From Brevibacillus formosus (GTDB lineage Bacteria > Bacillota > Bacilli > Brevibacillales > Brevibacillaceae), in contig NZ_PXZL01000003.1 in assembly GCF_003013405.1 (NCBI RefSeq), forward strand, positions 124,001 to 188,000: a DNA stretch of 64,000 nucleotides, written 5' to 3'. Below the pieces are notes generated by a model. It did not search any database. It was not told the origin of the DNA and worked only from the letters and a program-made list of their open reading frames with translations. Position 1 is the first letter of the stretch, and every line of letters starts with the position of its first letter. Below, piece after piece: positions 45,501 to 53,113 of this stretch. The translations under genes and the position numbers were made by a program.

Positions 45501-48002
45501 TTGGCTGCCTATTATGCATGGCTGGCGAGACTCAGTGGGGACTCGGATATCCTGGTAGGAATTCCGCAAGCAGGACGAAACCATGATGAGCTGAAAGAGA
45601 TCGTAGGCATGTTTGTCAATTCCCTTGTTCTGCGTAATAAGCCAGAGAGGGAGAAAAGCTTCCTTGAATTGCTTCACGAAGTAAAAGCGAGTTTATTGGA
45701 AGCGTTGGAAAATCAGGATTTTCAAATCGAACAAATATTTGATCAACTAGATTTTAAGCGTGACCCAAGCCGTACATTCTTATATGATACGATCTTCAAT
45801 TACCAGAGCATGAAGAATCAGACGGAAAGTGAAGGAACGTATTACGAGAACATAAAGTTATCGGCCTACCCGGTCACGGTAAAAACAACAAAAGCGGATC
45901 TGAATATTCATTTATACGAAACTGCCGCAGGGATTTATCTGGAATGTTACTACAGGACGGACTTGTTCAAGCAGGAGACAGTCCAATACATGTTTACCGA
46001 GTACCGTAAATTGCTTGAGTGCATCATCCAAGAACCTAACCTGCAGATTGGCGACTTGCCAATATTGAAACAGAGCGAGGGCTTGCACAGGGAGAATGGT
46101 GTTGTGCCGCTTTGCAAGTACCAGCCCTTTTCTTTCAAGGAGTCTACTGCCGCTCTTGTAAAACGGTTTGAAGAGCAGGTTGCCACCTATCCGAATCATA
46201 TCGCTGTCAAACATAACTTCGATACTTTGGAATATGGACAGCTCAATGCAAAAGTAAATCAGATTGCCCGAAAAATTTTAGAGCACTGCTCTCCAGAAAG
46301 CATACAAACACCAGTTGCCCTTTTATTTGGGAACACACTCGAAATGGTAGTTGCCTTGATGGGAGCGTTGAAGGCAGGGGTTCCGTTCGTACCGCTGGAT
46401 CGAAGTGCTCCAATTGAGCGGTTGGCTTATATGATCGACGATGCGCAATCGAGCATTCTTTTGACCGATTCGGAAAACATAATCTTGGCTGGTGAAGTTG
46501 TAAGAAAGATAAACAAGGAAATCCAAACGATCAATTTGACGGACGGAACCAGTAACATTTCAGAAGAGAATTTGGATCTAAGCATAAAAGGCGAAGAAAT
46601 TGCATTTATCCTCTATACTTCCGGTTCGACAGGAAGACCGAAGGGGGTCATGCAGAGCTATCAAAACGTCTATTACTATCTCTCACAGTTCACCCAGGTA
46701 TTGAAGGTCCATCAGCGTGATCATATCGCATTGTTGACATCGTACAGTCACGCGATCGGCATCTTGGATATATTGGGAAGCTTGTTAAATGGGGCTACTT
46801 TGCATCTCTATGACATCAAGCTGGACGGTAGTATGACGCGATTCGCCAATTGGTTAAATCAGGAACGAATCACATTGTTCCACTCCGTTCCATCGGTGTT
46901 CCGCTTTTTTATGAAGAACCTGGATGACAGCATACGGCTTCCTCATATTCGCATGGTTTTATTAGGAGGAGAGGTCGTGTCCGGCACGGATTTTGAGTTG
47001 TACAAACAAAAACACGCGGATGACTGCTTGTTTGTCAATTTCCTGGGCTGTTCGGAATTGATGGTCATTTCGTTTTTCATCATGAACAAGGATATGGCAG
47101 TCCATCCTGCAAAAATTCCAGCCGGGTATGTCGTCGATGGCATAAATTTGCGCATTCTTAACGAAAACAACCAGGAAGTGAGTATTTACGAAGCCGGGCA
47201 ACTCTACTATCAAAGCGAGTATCTCTCTCCTGGGTACTGGAACCGAGCAGAAGAAACAGAGAAGGCTTTTGCATACGATTTGCAAACAGGTAAGGGTCGA
47301 TTGTACCGAAGCGGAGACTACGGCAGATTATTGCCAGATGGTTGCTTGGAATACAACGGCAGAAACGATTCCCAGTTGAAAATCAGAGGCTACAGGGTTG
47401 ATTTGAATGAAGTAGAAAGTGTCATCGACGGATTGGATTGTATGGTAAAGAGTATTGTCAAATCAACCGAGGATGCGAACAACGAACCGGTCATCGTTTC
47501 TTACTACGTATTGAAGGAACACGTATCAGAGAAAGAGATCATCGGTATGGTGAAGGAATTATTACCGAGCTACCTTGTTCCGCAATATTGGATGGAATTG
47601 CAATCGTTTGCCATGGTCGGACCGAATAAAATCGACCGCAGTGCTTTGCCAGCCTTTAATGTCAACACGCCAAAGAGCTCCCGTATGGCTCCACCGCAAA
47701 ATCGCATTGAAGAACTGCTCCTAAAAATATGGCAAGAAACATTAGGAAAAGAGCAGATCGGAGTAGACGATGGATTTTTTGAGGTTGGTGGTCACTCGTT
47801 GATGTTGATGCAAGTTCAAAACAATCTGGAGAAGGAACTGCAAACAACGATTGAGATGGCCGATTTGTTCAAATATCCAACCATACGTTCGTTGGCTTTG
47901 TTTTTACAAGACAAGCAGCAGAACAAAAATGATTATTTGCAGCAAAGCATGCAGCGGGGCGAGCTTAGAAAAAGCCTGCGCCAGCAACGGGGAAAACGGT
48001 AA
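39600..48002 (+). CDS. Hybrid PKS-NRPS: KS-AT*-KR-DH*-ACP-C-A(?)-PCP
   Basis: A 2800-residue bimodular synthase. Domains: KS 11-434 (Cys178 in SACSTS, EAHGTGT, SIGHLNEAAG), decayed AT ~521-730, KR ~1047-1247 (GGTGGIG, CSSIST, YNAAN), a dehydratase-fold domain ~1262-1537, ACP ~1644-1712 (LGGDSL), C ~1726-2157 (HHIISDG), A ~2181-2684, PCP ~2697-2767 (VGGHSL), and a basic tail (RGELRKSLRQQRGKR). The DH-like domain follows the KR instead of preceding it. It keeps His1293 and Asp1460, but HxxxGxxxxP reads HRTNEHGVLS and DxxxQ reads DTATS. The A pocket reads A-I-L-H-L-G-F-V-I-K: the Asp that holds the alpha-amino group is Ala2385, and the YGPTE motif is LGCSE. It therefore probably activates something other than an ordinary alpha-amino acid. 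GGGAG lies 6 nt before the ATG. Confidence 0.92.
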   Translation: MGYKYDDQTYTGLEIAVIGMDCKFPKAEDVHQFWDNLKNGVEGVSFFSDEEMIQSGIDPALCNDPNYVKAKGYLEGIDYFDSTFFDYTPREATVLDPQIRVFHEVVMNALENAGYNPETYKGQIGLYAGSTENVNWLLRQLLVDENPTFNLSFREYLCTSISYKLKLKGPSVSVLSACSTSLVAVHLASQALLNGECSIAIAGGVHISLPSKKGYYYSDDLIYSPDGHCRAFDVSSTGTLVSDGAGVVVLKTLQDAIKDQDHIYAIIKGSAINNDGHRKAGFSAPSIQGQKEVIEAALHMAEVDAESITMLEAHGTGTKIGDAIEVEALKRAYQTNKRAYCAIGSVKSSIGHLNEAAGIAGLIKTILSLANRQIPPSLHVLNPNPKIEFENTPFFVNHSLKDWHTTDHPRRAAVSSFGIGGTNAHVILEEAPMLEKQAATDEPQLFVFSAKTETALQQQINRFKNHLKQQPDIDLRDAAYTLQVGRMALSNRFYLIAESFQELFHQLDTKNLWVRTPEKGGKSILYLIPEISGDLQSVQLALSLYQKHRLFREEVTQCLNKIGTNSKVDLRQLFDPGEKGSLQLQAIHFLFAYAFAKVMSTYHEQPFGILGFKSGNLVAATLAEAVAIEHSFAAFMDNEITAITENQIRQPRIPMFSPVNGEKLSGEQLKDRAFWSTVLNASLSIPKGVSILCQTPKMVVAFLGNKENGIGNHTDLPIHEWISLCTSSMEDRPSEAFVLKWIGELWSSGVSIHWEALHKKGAKGRIPLPTYPFERNRYFLDDDPVQIGKTFLQQVKEQSLVQKGVSDWYYVPTWKRGALSSLPTGKTKQRSAIIFHDVELNATILEACKRHYKEPFFVARGCPPVSEADNGYLLGETSKRGFSDILQAYYKKTKNQPDAILYFSLFQDDFIEEDQMQAERLLEETYYSFLHLVQALDEIKGSTAIQLSVIANRLFDVLGDEEINPWKATLLGLVRGIPLEFPDRNCQLIDISGQEQLVASGMIETLLCEMEGSQEDLFALRGKSKWLPLYERTSLETHSTLKLIDGGTYLISGGTGGIGLELAAYIASHCKSSIILLGRSFFPAKDEWGKWLRDHGNQDPISAKIKRIQEIERSGAQIYVYQSDVSDFSNLASTLYRAQEEVGPVQGVVHAAGLPGSGLIQQISKETMHQVIMSKTMGCINLNRLLWENNLDFFVLCSSISTISPIIGQSDYNAANSFLDAYTEYCNRERKQAITNVKWDVWKNVGMAVQSGLSTAPRKEPEHPLFEYRFQAGDKELFYSKLSLHRHWVLQDHRTNEHGVLSGTTLLEMVREAADNSMLKKPYLLRQVHFHTPITVREEEVKEVLLLFTKNKESYDFIIYSRFHHDEHTWIPHVTGLIEATQQSASTMDLEALKESCGDKHVLFTEADHQKHGGYLNFGKRWRNIREVMAGVDEGVAIIELPETYQADLDDYHLHPGMLDTATSFLLGFLDKQKMFIPLSYESIAVYRKMPRRIYSYSKYLDSRFPQEDLASFDIQIMDEFGNVIIDIRNYTVIAISESVADRISDGKKQSIQINLDKWMNADAHEDDSSPIGILPEEGREIFGKILTSSVSNLIISTIDIETRLRKSHDSSANGWNGYEQSASKKIQAKRPPLSVEYVPPQTDIEKALCAIYENYLGMAPIGIADDFFELGGDSLKAIHVSTNIRKQFDSNITLTDLFQYKTIKNVAEFIKNNNQVGQYQIAPVEVQPHYKTSLAQRRIFFLQGLMPDTVGYNESTAVLLEGPIHLRKIEEIFAKMIERHESLRTSFQVLEGEIVQIVHPRIDFEVICLESDEHSVEQDLEKFIQPFDLARAPLFRVGLIKIGEQKSVLAVDIHHIISDGTSISLLVKDFSELYRNVSLPPLNVQYKDYAEWQHDFARSTAYRAQEAYWLNKLGGALPVLQLPTDFPRPASLSFHGDRISLELDQQLSEGIKKFSQENQVTWFMTMLAAYYAWLARLSGDSDILVGIPQAGRNHDELKEIVGMFVNSLVLRNKPEREKSFLELLHEVKASLLEALENQDFQIEQIFDQLDFKRDPSRTFLYDTIFNYQSMKNQTESEGTYYENIKLSAYPVTVKTTKADLNIHLYETAAGIYLECYYRTDLFKQETVQYMFTEYRKLLECIIQEPNLQIGDLPILKQSEGLHRENGVVPLCKYQPFSFKESTAALVKRFEEQVATYPNHIAVKHNFDTLEYGQLNAKVNQIARKILEHCSPESIQTPVALLFGNTLEMVVALMGALKAGVPFVPLDRSAPIERLAYMIDDAQSSILLTDSENIILAGEVVRKINKEIQTINLTDGTSNISEENLDLSIKGEEIAFILYTSGSTGRPKGVMQSYQNVYYYLSQFTQVLKVHQRDHIALLTSYSHAIGILDILGSLLNGATLHLYDIKLDGSMTRFANWLNQERITLFHSVPSVFRFFMKNLDDSIRLPHIRMVLLGGEVVSGTDFELYKQKHADDCLFVNFLGCSELMVISFFIMNKDMAVHPAKIPAGYVVDGINLRILNENNQEVSIYEAGQLYYQSEYLSPGYWNRAEETEKAFAYDLQTGKGRLYRSGDYGRLLPDGCLEYNGRNDSQLKIRGYRVDLNEVESVIDGLDCMVKSIVKSTEDANNEPVIVSYYVLKEHVSEKEIIGMVKELLPSYLVPQYWMELQSFAMVGPNKIDRSALPAFNVNTPKSSRMAPPQNRIEELLLKIWQETLGKEQIGVDDGFFEVGGHSLMLMQVQNNLEKELQTTIEMADLFKYPTIRSLALFLQDKQQNKNDYLQQSMQRGELRKSLRQQRGKR
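41160..41790 (+). other. Decayed AT domain in the KS-AT*-KR-DH* module
   Basis: About 210 residues. The entrance reads ILYLIPEISGD instead of FMFSGQGSQ. The nucleophile elbow is LGFKSGNLVAATLAEA where the intact copy has IGYSLGEYIAATIAGL, so Ser is not at the catalytic position. The part carrying the substrate Arg and the catalytic His is deleted; PRIPMFSPVNGE and a following DRAFWSTVL still match the C-terminal part of an AT. Confidence 0.8.
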
Positions 48003-48091
48003 AAGGCCATCGGGGAGACAGGAAATCGGGGCGCCTCGCGCTCCGGGTGACTCCTCCTGCTTTGGACATTTGAAGGGTAAAGGAGAAGGGT

Positions 48092-48748
48092 ATGCAAAAA
48101 AGTGTCGTGTTTGACTTCGATGGAGTGATTATTGATTCGCTAGAAGTACAGCGTAAGGCATTCTTTGATAGCTTTCAGCTCGTTTCCAATGGTCCGCTTC
48201 CCTCTTTTGAGGAGTTTCTGGGGCACAGTGGGGATTCCATTCCCAACATTTTCAGTAAAATGAACCTGCCACTTAGCATGGTTGAACATTATCGGAGAAT
48301 AGCCAGCTCCAATATCCACCTGATTGAGATTGTGGAGGGGATGGAGGAGATTTTACGCTTCATCCAAAACGAAGGATGGAAATGCGGATTATGTACGGGA
48401 AAAGATCGCAAGCGAACCATCCACATCCTGAAAGAATTCGAGCTGATTGATTATTTTGACACAGTAGTCTGTTCGGATGATGTAACCCATCCGAAGCCGC
48501 ATCCGGAAAGCCTTCTGCTCGCCATTGAGCAACTGCACTCCAATGCTGATCACTCTGTATTTGTTGGAGACGGAAAAAACGATCTCATCTGTGCCAGAGA
48601 GGCGGAGGTCAAAAGCATTGCGGTCGCATGGGGCCATAATTCAGTAGAAGTACTCCAGCAAGAATCGCCTAGCTATTTTGCCTATAGCGTCGATGAACTC
48701 AGACATGCGTTGCAAACCCTTTTTCATCATCCAAGAGTTTCATTATGA
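48092..48748 (+). CDS. HAD-superfamily phosphatase
   Basis: A 218-residue haloacid dehalogenase-type hydrolase of the phosphoglycolate phosphatase-like group. Motif I is DFDGVIIDS with nucleophile Asp8 and acid Asp10; motif II is the Thr of LCTGK; the HPKPHP lysine is motif III; FVGDGKND is motif IV. The cap domain is helical. Such enzymes remove phosphate from small metabolites. The overall layout recalls RifM-type phosphatases of AHBA pathways, which together with the dehydroquinase-like gene at 32.3 kb hints at a shikimate-type precursor; this is inference from memory of the family. Removing a protective phosphate from the product is another possibility. AAGGAG lies 6 nt before the ATG, and the gene sits between two synthase genes with short gaps. 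Confidence 0.85.
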   Translation: MQKSVVFDFDGVIIDSLEVQRKAFFDSFQLVSNGPLPSFEEFLGHSGDSIPNIFSKMNLPLSMVEHYRRIASSNIHLIEIVEGMEEILRFIQNEGWKCGLCTGKDRKRTIHILKEFELIDYFDTVVCSDDVTHPKPHPESLLLAIEQLHSNADHSVFVGDGKNDLICAREAEVKSIAVAWGHNSVEVLQQESPSYFAYSVDELRHALQTLFHHPRVSL

Positions 48749-48766
48749 AAAGCGGGAGTGATGTGA

Positions 48767-51700
48767 GTGATGGATGAAGATGTAATCCATTCAAAAATTG
48801 CCATCATTGGCATGGCCTGCCGTGTTCCCGATGCCGACACCCCTTTGGCTTTTTGGCGAAATATCGTCAACGGTGTGGAATCCATCAAGACGTTTACAGA
48901 TGAGGAGTTAAGGGATGCAGGTATTCCGGTCAATCTCCTCAACGACCCTCAGTATGTAAAGAGGGGAGCTATCCTCAAAGATACAGAGTATTTCGATGCA
49001 GGCTTTTTCCGTTATTCCGAAAAGGATGCAGAGATTACCGACCCGCAGCACCGTGTTTTTCTCGAATGTGCCTGGGAGGCGCTAGAAGATGCTAGCTGTG
49101 TGCAGGACATAGAGCAGCAAGTGGTAGGAGTTTACGCCAGCTCTTGCATCAGCAGCTATTTTTTGCGTCTTTATTCAGATCCGGAACTTGTGCAAAGACT
49201 GGGGCACGTGCAAATCGGCATTGGCAATGAAAAAGATTTTTTGGCATCCAAAGTTTCGTTTAAATTGGGTTTGCGTGGGCCTTCCGTCAACGTGCAAACG
49301 GCATGCTCCTCCTCCTTGGTCGCAGTCCATTTAGCTAGTCAAAGTCTATTGAATGGCGAGTGTGATATTGCCTTGGCAGGGGGCGTGACGATCCGAAGTG
49401 AGCAAACAGGAGGGTATGTCTTCCAAAAAGAAGGCATGGTCTCCCCAGATGGTCATTGTCGTGTCTTTGATACAGATTCCGCAGGCACTGTTTTTGGAAA
49501 TGGGATCGGGATTGTTGTTTTGAAGCGCTTGGCGGATGCTATTCGTGATCGCGACAACATACAGGCTGTCATCTGCGGTACTGCCGTCAATAATGACGGA
49601 GATGAAAAGATCGGGTATACTGCGCCGAGTCCAATCGGACAAGCGCAAGCCATTCATGAGGCGCTGACGGTTGCCAACGTCTCTCCACGAGAAATCAGTT
49701 ACATTGAAACGCATGGAACCGGGACTGAACTGGGTGACGCAGTTGAAATAAAGGCACTTAAAGAAGTATTTCAAGCAGAAGCAACCCAGCCCCAATTTTG
49801 CGCCATCGGGTCTGTCAAACCCAATATCGGCCACTTGGATACCGCAGCAGGCATCATTGGCTTGATCAAAACGACTCTTGCCTTGAAGCATCAAGTGATT
49901 CCGCCTTGCATTAACCATGAGCAGCCGAATCCCAAGCTGTCATTCGAGCAAAGTCCGTTTTATGTGAACACAAAGCCTCGTTTATGGAAAGAAGTGAGCC
50001 ATTCCCCAAAGGGAGGCGTTAGTTCTTTTGGAATAGGTGGGACAAATGCCCACGTAATTTTGGAAGAGGCTCCTTCCTTTCCTTCAGATGCTTCTTTTAG
50101 ACAGCAGCATCTCTTATTGTTTTCAGCTAAAACGGAGAAGGCACTAGAGAATACTTGCAAGAAAATGGCGCAATTTTTCCGTGAGCATCCCCGACTTCCC
50201 CTTGCGGATGTGTCCTATTCATTGCAAACGGGGCGTGTTCATTTTCCTTATCGAAAAATGGTGGTTTGCTCTTCAGTCGCAGAAGCTGTTCACTCGCTTG
50301 AAACAGGAAGGGGCGACGTATCCAAAAGTGACAAAGAAGAGCTGCGTACTGGGCTTCTGTTTTCGCCGCAAAGTCAAGCGATTCTCAAAATTGGGTACGA
50401 GCTGTACCGGACTGAAAAGGGCTTTGCCCGTATCATTGACGGCTATCTCCATGCCTGGACAACATCAGGAACAGTTGATGTACCCAGCATCGAGAGCATC
50501 TTGAAGGGTAGTGGGCTTGATCATCATGAGGACAAGCTGGACTCTATGTATGTGGAAATGAGTCAGTTCATTTACCAAAGTGCATTGGCTGACTTTATGG
50601 TTTCTCTTGGATTCAAACCCCATGTGGCGATTGCGGAGGGGTCAGGCATATTATCCGCTGTCTATCATGCGAAGTTATTATCCATGAATGATCTGGTTAG
50701 AATCATTGTTCTAAAACACAAGTGGCTTCATTCTGCAAAGGAACAACAAAGCCGGATGGAAGAAGAACTCGCTTTTGTATTACGGACGATGAGCGTAGGG
50801 AGGATTGATCTGGAGGTTATATCCAGCGGCTCTCCCATCACGAGCGAGCTGATTCGTGACACAGATCTTTGGTTGCACAACATGCAAAAACTCTCTGTTA
50901 CATCCTCAACGGAGAACTACCTCATGGAGAGGGACATTCACCTTCTAATTGAGATGGGGATGAAACATCGGGATTGGTCTGAATGCGAACCTCCACCTGT
51001 CATCCAATTGTTGCGTTCGCAAGAAATGACGGAATCGACAGAATGGTATTTTTATAACAGTCTAGGGGAGATATGGAAGCGAGGGGGCTCATTTCATTGG
51101 AAAGAACTGTATTCTGGCGAGAACAGAAACCGCCTGTCCCTCCCCACCTATGCCTTTGACAGAGACAAGTATTGGTTTGAGAAGAAAGATCGAGCGAAAC
51201 AACAACATGCCATTCGCAAAAATGAGCTGGAGAATTGGTTGTATCGTCCCGTATGGAAACAGCACAACGGATCGGGCCGTACACGTATGGACGAACAGTC
51301 TGATTCCTATTTAATCTTTACTGATACTAGCGGAATAGGAGAAGGAGTTAAGCAAGCCCTGTTAGCAAAAGGAAAACGGGTGTGCACCGTAAAGGCTGGC
51401 CGTACATTTTCCAAGCTGGCCCCACATGAGTACGAGATTCATCCGGAAGAGACCGAGCAGTATCTCACGTTGTTACGAGAAGTTTTTCAACCGGGACAGG
51501 TCTGGAAAATCGTTCACATGTGGAGTCTTTTAGATGAGCCCTCGTTCTTTGAAAAGGATGTCTCCCAGCATGTAAAGACGCCTACTTTTTACAGCTTATT
51601 GCATATGGGCAAATCTTTTGGGATGCTTGATCCCCAGCAGCCGATTCAGTTATTTGTTATCGCATCTGCGTCTCAGTCCATTATTGGGAACGAAGCTTTG

Positions 51701-53113
51701 TCGCCGTATTACGCTACTGCCTTCGGAGCTGTCCAGGTTATTCCACAAGAATTTGGAAATGTCCATTCCGCATATTTGGAAATTTCGGCGGAAGAGTTCC
51801 AGAAGCAGAAACAGATCGGCATGAAATTGCTCGTTGAGGAGCTGGTCAAACAAGACCCGGAAAAAATGATGGCCATCCGTTACCGTCACAAATGGGTACG
51901 AACGTACGAACCCATTCGCTTTGATCTGCCCGTTGCTTCCGATCGTACAGCTACAGGGGTTCATCTGGTTTTAGGAGGTTTGGGCGGGATTGGCTTGACA
52001 GCAGCAAGCGCGCTGGCTCATCAGGGTCCAGCTACAATCATTTTGACTGGACGCTCACAGTTCCCTCGGGAAGAACAATGGCAGGAGTATCTGGCCAACT
52101 CTCCTGACAGCGATCCTACCCATCAGAAAATTCGCGAAGTCATGCAGCTGAAAGCACTGGGCGCACAGGTTCATCTGTATCAGGTAGATGTAAGCGATGA
52201 AGCACAAATGAAGGCCCTATTGGAAGAGATCGACGAGAGGTTTGAACGGATTGACGGTGTTATCTTCTCAGCGGGCAGAGTCGTAAGCGATTTCTTCCAG
52301 CACTCGATTGCCCATATCAATCGGAACATGTGTGAAGCAGAGTTTTCTGTGAAAATAAGAGGTATCCTCATTCTTGAAAAGCTCATTAGAGATAGAGAGA
52401 TTGCGTATTGCATGGTGAACTCTTCGCTCTCTTCGATTCTCGGTGGGATTGGACTGGTTGCCTATACGGCGGCCAACCAATTCATGGATAGTTTTGTCCA
52501 AAAGATGAATCAAGAGCAGAGTCAAACCAGATGGATGTCCGTCGGCTGGGATGCTTGGAACTTCTCGGTTTCTGATTCAGGCAATCGTACAGCTGCGAGT
52601 GAACGCATGGAACAACTGATCACTCCCGCAGAAGGTAGACAAATTTTTGCTTATTTGTTCTCTCTCATCCATCAAGAAGAGCATGTCATTGTTTCCACAA
52701 CAGACCTGGAGCCAAGGCTCGCCCTCTGGGTCAACCGGCTCCGATACAAAGGGGAAGGGCTTAAGAATAAAGGGCGGAAAGAGTTGTCCATGGAGATGTT
52801 GCTGCAAGAAACGATTCAAGATTACATTGGGAATACGAAAATCGGCCTGGACGACAATTTCTTTGATGCAGGAATCACTTCGATGGATATTGTGGGGATC
52901 AATGATATCCTCCAGAAGAACATGGATAAGCCCGTTCTGATTTCTTCATGGTTTGAATATCCGACCATTCGCAAGCTGGCAGGATATTTGACAGGGCAAG
53001 ACAAGGGAATGGAAGCAAATGATCACGGCTTTGATCGCTCTGAGATAGTCCATAAAGGGATTGATAAATTAAAAATGCTGCGAAAAAAGGGGAAGGAGGT
53101 TCGAAATGGCTGA
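48767..53113 (+). CDS. PKS: KS-AT*-KR-ACP
   Basis: A 1448-residue single-module polyketide synthase. Domains: KS 8-438 (Cys180 in TACSSS, ETHGTGT, NIGHLDTAAG), decayed AT ~525-742, KR ~1064-1265 (GGLGGIG, NSSLSS, YTAAN, so probably active), ACP ~1344-1412 (phosphopantetheine Ser in AGITSMD), basic tail (DKLKMLRKKGKEVRNG). It should add one C2 unit and reduce it to the alcohol, with malonate supplied in trans because the AT remnant has no catalytic Ser. The start is GTG 48767 or ATG 48770, with GGGAG 8 or 11 nt upstream. It overlaps the next gene by 8 nt, so the two subunits are probably made in equal amounts and act in succession. Confidence 0.92.
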   Translation: MMDEDVIHSKIAIIGMACRVPDADTPLAFWRNIVNGVESIKTFTDEELRDAGIPVNLLNDPQYVKRGAILKDTEYFDAGFFRYSEKDAEITDPQHRVFLECAWEALEDASCVQDIEQQVVGVYASSCISSYFLRLYSDPELVQRLGHVQIGIGNEKDFLASKVSFKLGLRGPSVNVQTACSSSLVAVHLASQSLLNGECDIALAGGVTIRSEQTGGYVFQKEGMVSPDGHCRVFDTDSAGTVFGNGIGIVVLKRLADAIRDRDNIQAVICGTAVNNDGDEKIGYTAPSPIGQAQAIHEALTVANVSPREISYIETHGTGTELGDAVEIKALKEVFQAEATQPQFCAIGSVKPNIGHLDTAAGIIGLIKTTLALKHQVIPPCINHEQPNPKLSFEQSPFYVNTKPRLWKEVSHSPKGGVSSFGIGGTNAHVILEEAPSFPSDASFRQQHLLLFSAKTEKALENTCKKMAQFFREHPRLPLADVSYSLQTGRVHFPYRKMVVCSSVAEAVHSLETGRGDVSKSDKEELRTGLLFSPQSQAILKIGYELYRTEKGFARIIDGYLHAWTTSGTVDVPSIESILKGSGLDHHEDKLDSMYVEMSQFIYQSALADFMVSLGFKPHVAIAEGSGILSAVYHAKLLSMNDLVRIIVLKHKWLHSAKEQQSRMEEELAFVLRTMSVGRIDLEVISSGSPITSELIRDTDLWLHNMQKLSVTSSTENYLMERDIHLLIEMGMKHRDWSECEPPPVIQLLRSQEMTESTEWYFYNSLGEIWKRGGSFHWKELYSGENRNRLSLPTYAFDRDKYWFEKKDRAKQQHAIRKNELENWLYRPVWKQHNGSGRTRMDEQSDSYLIFTDTSGIGEGVKQALLAKGKRVCTVKAGRTFSKLAPHEYEIHPEETEQYLTLLREVFQPGQVWKIVHMWSLLDEPSFFEKDVSQHVKTPTFYSLLHMGKSFGMLDPQQPIQLFVIASASQSIIGNEALSPYYATAFGAVQVIPQEFGNVHSAYLEISAEEFQKQKQIGMKLLVEELVKQDPEKMMAIRYRHKWVRTYEPIRFDLPVASDRTATGVHLVLGGLGGIGLTAASALAHQGPATIILTGRSQFPREEQWQEYLANSPDSDPTHQKIREVMQLKALGAQVHLYQVDVSDEAQMKALLEEIDERFERIDGVIFSAGRVVSDFFQHSIAHINRNMCEAEFSVKIRGILILEKLIRDREIAYCMVNSSLSSILGGIGLVAYTAANQFMDSFVQKMNQEQSQTRWMSVGWDAWNFSVSDSGNRTAASERMEQLITPAEGRQIFAYLFSLIHQEEHVIVSTTDLEPRLALWVNRLRYKGEGLKNKGRKELSMEMLLQETIQDYIGNTKIGLDDNFFDAGITSMDIVGINDILQKNMDKPVLISSWFEYPTIRKLAGYLTGQDKGMEANDHGFDRSEIVHKGIDKLKMLRKKGKEVRNG
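50340..50990 (+). other. Decayed AT domain in the KS-AT*-KR-ACP protein
   Basis: About 215 residues. The entrance reads TGLLFSPQSQAILKIGYELY. At the elbow PHVAIAEGSGILSAVYHAK aligns with PDVVIGYSLGEYIAATIAG of the intact copy, placing Gly where the catalytic Ser should be. The catalytic His region cannot be found, while a weak C-terminal end (HLLIEMGMKHRDW for IFIEIGPGHDLSA) remains. Confidence 0.75.

Noticed and set aside
48003-48091. GC-rich gap before the phosphatase gene as a regulatory RNA
   Set aside because: No convincing stem or T-run; it holds only the ribosome site of the next gene.
49346-49918. Open frame of 190 codons on the minus strand
   Set aside because: Antisense to a KS domain; same position and composition as other KS shadows in this window.
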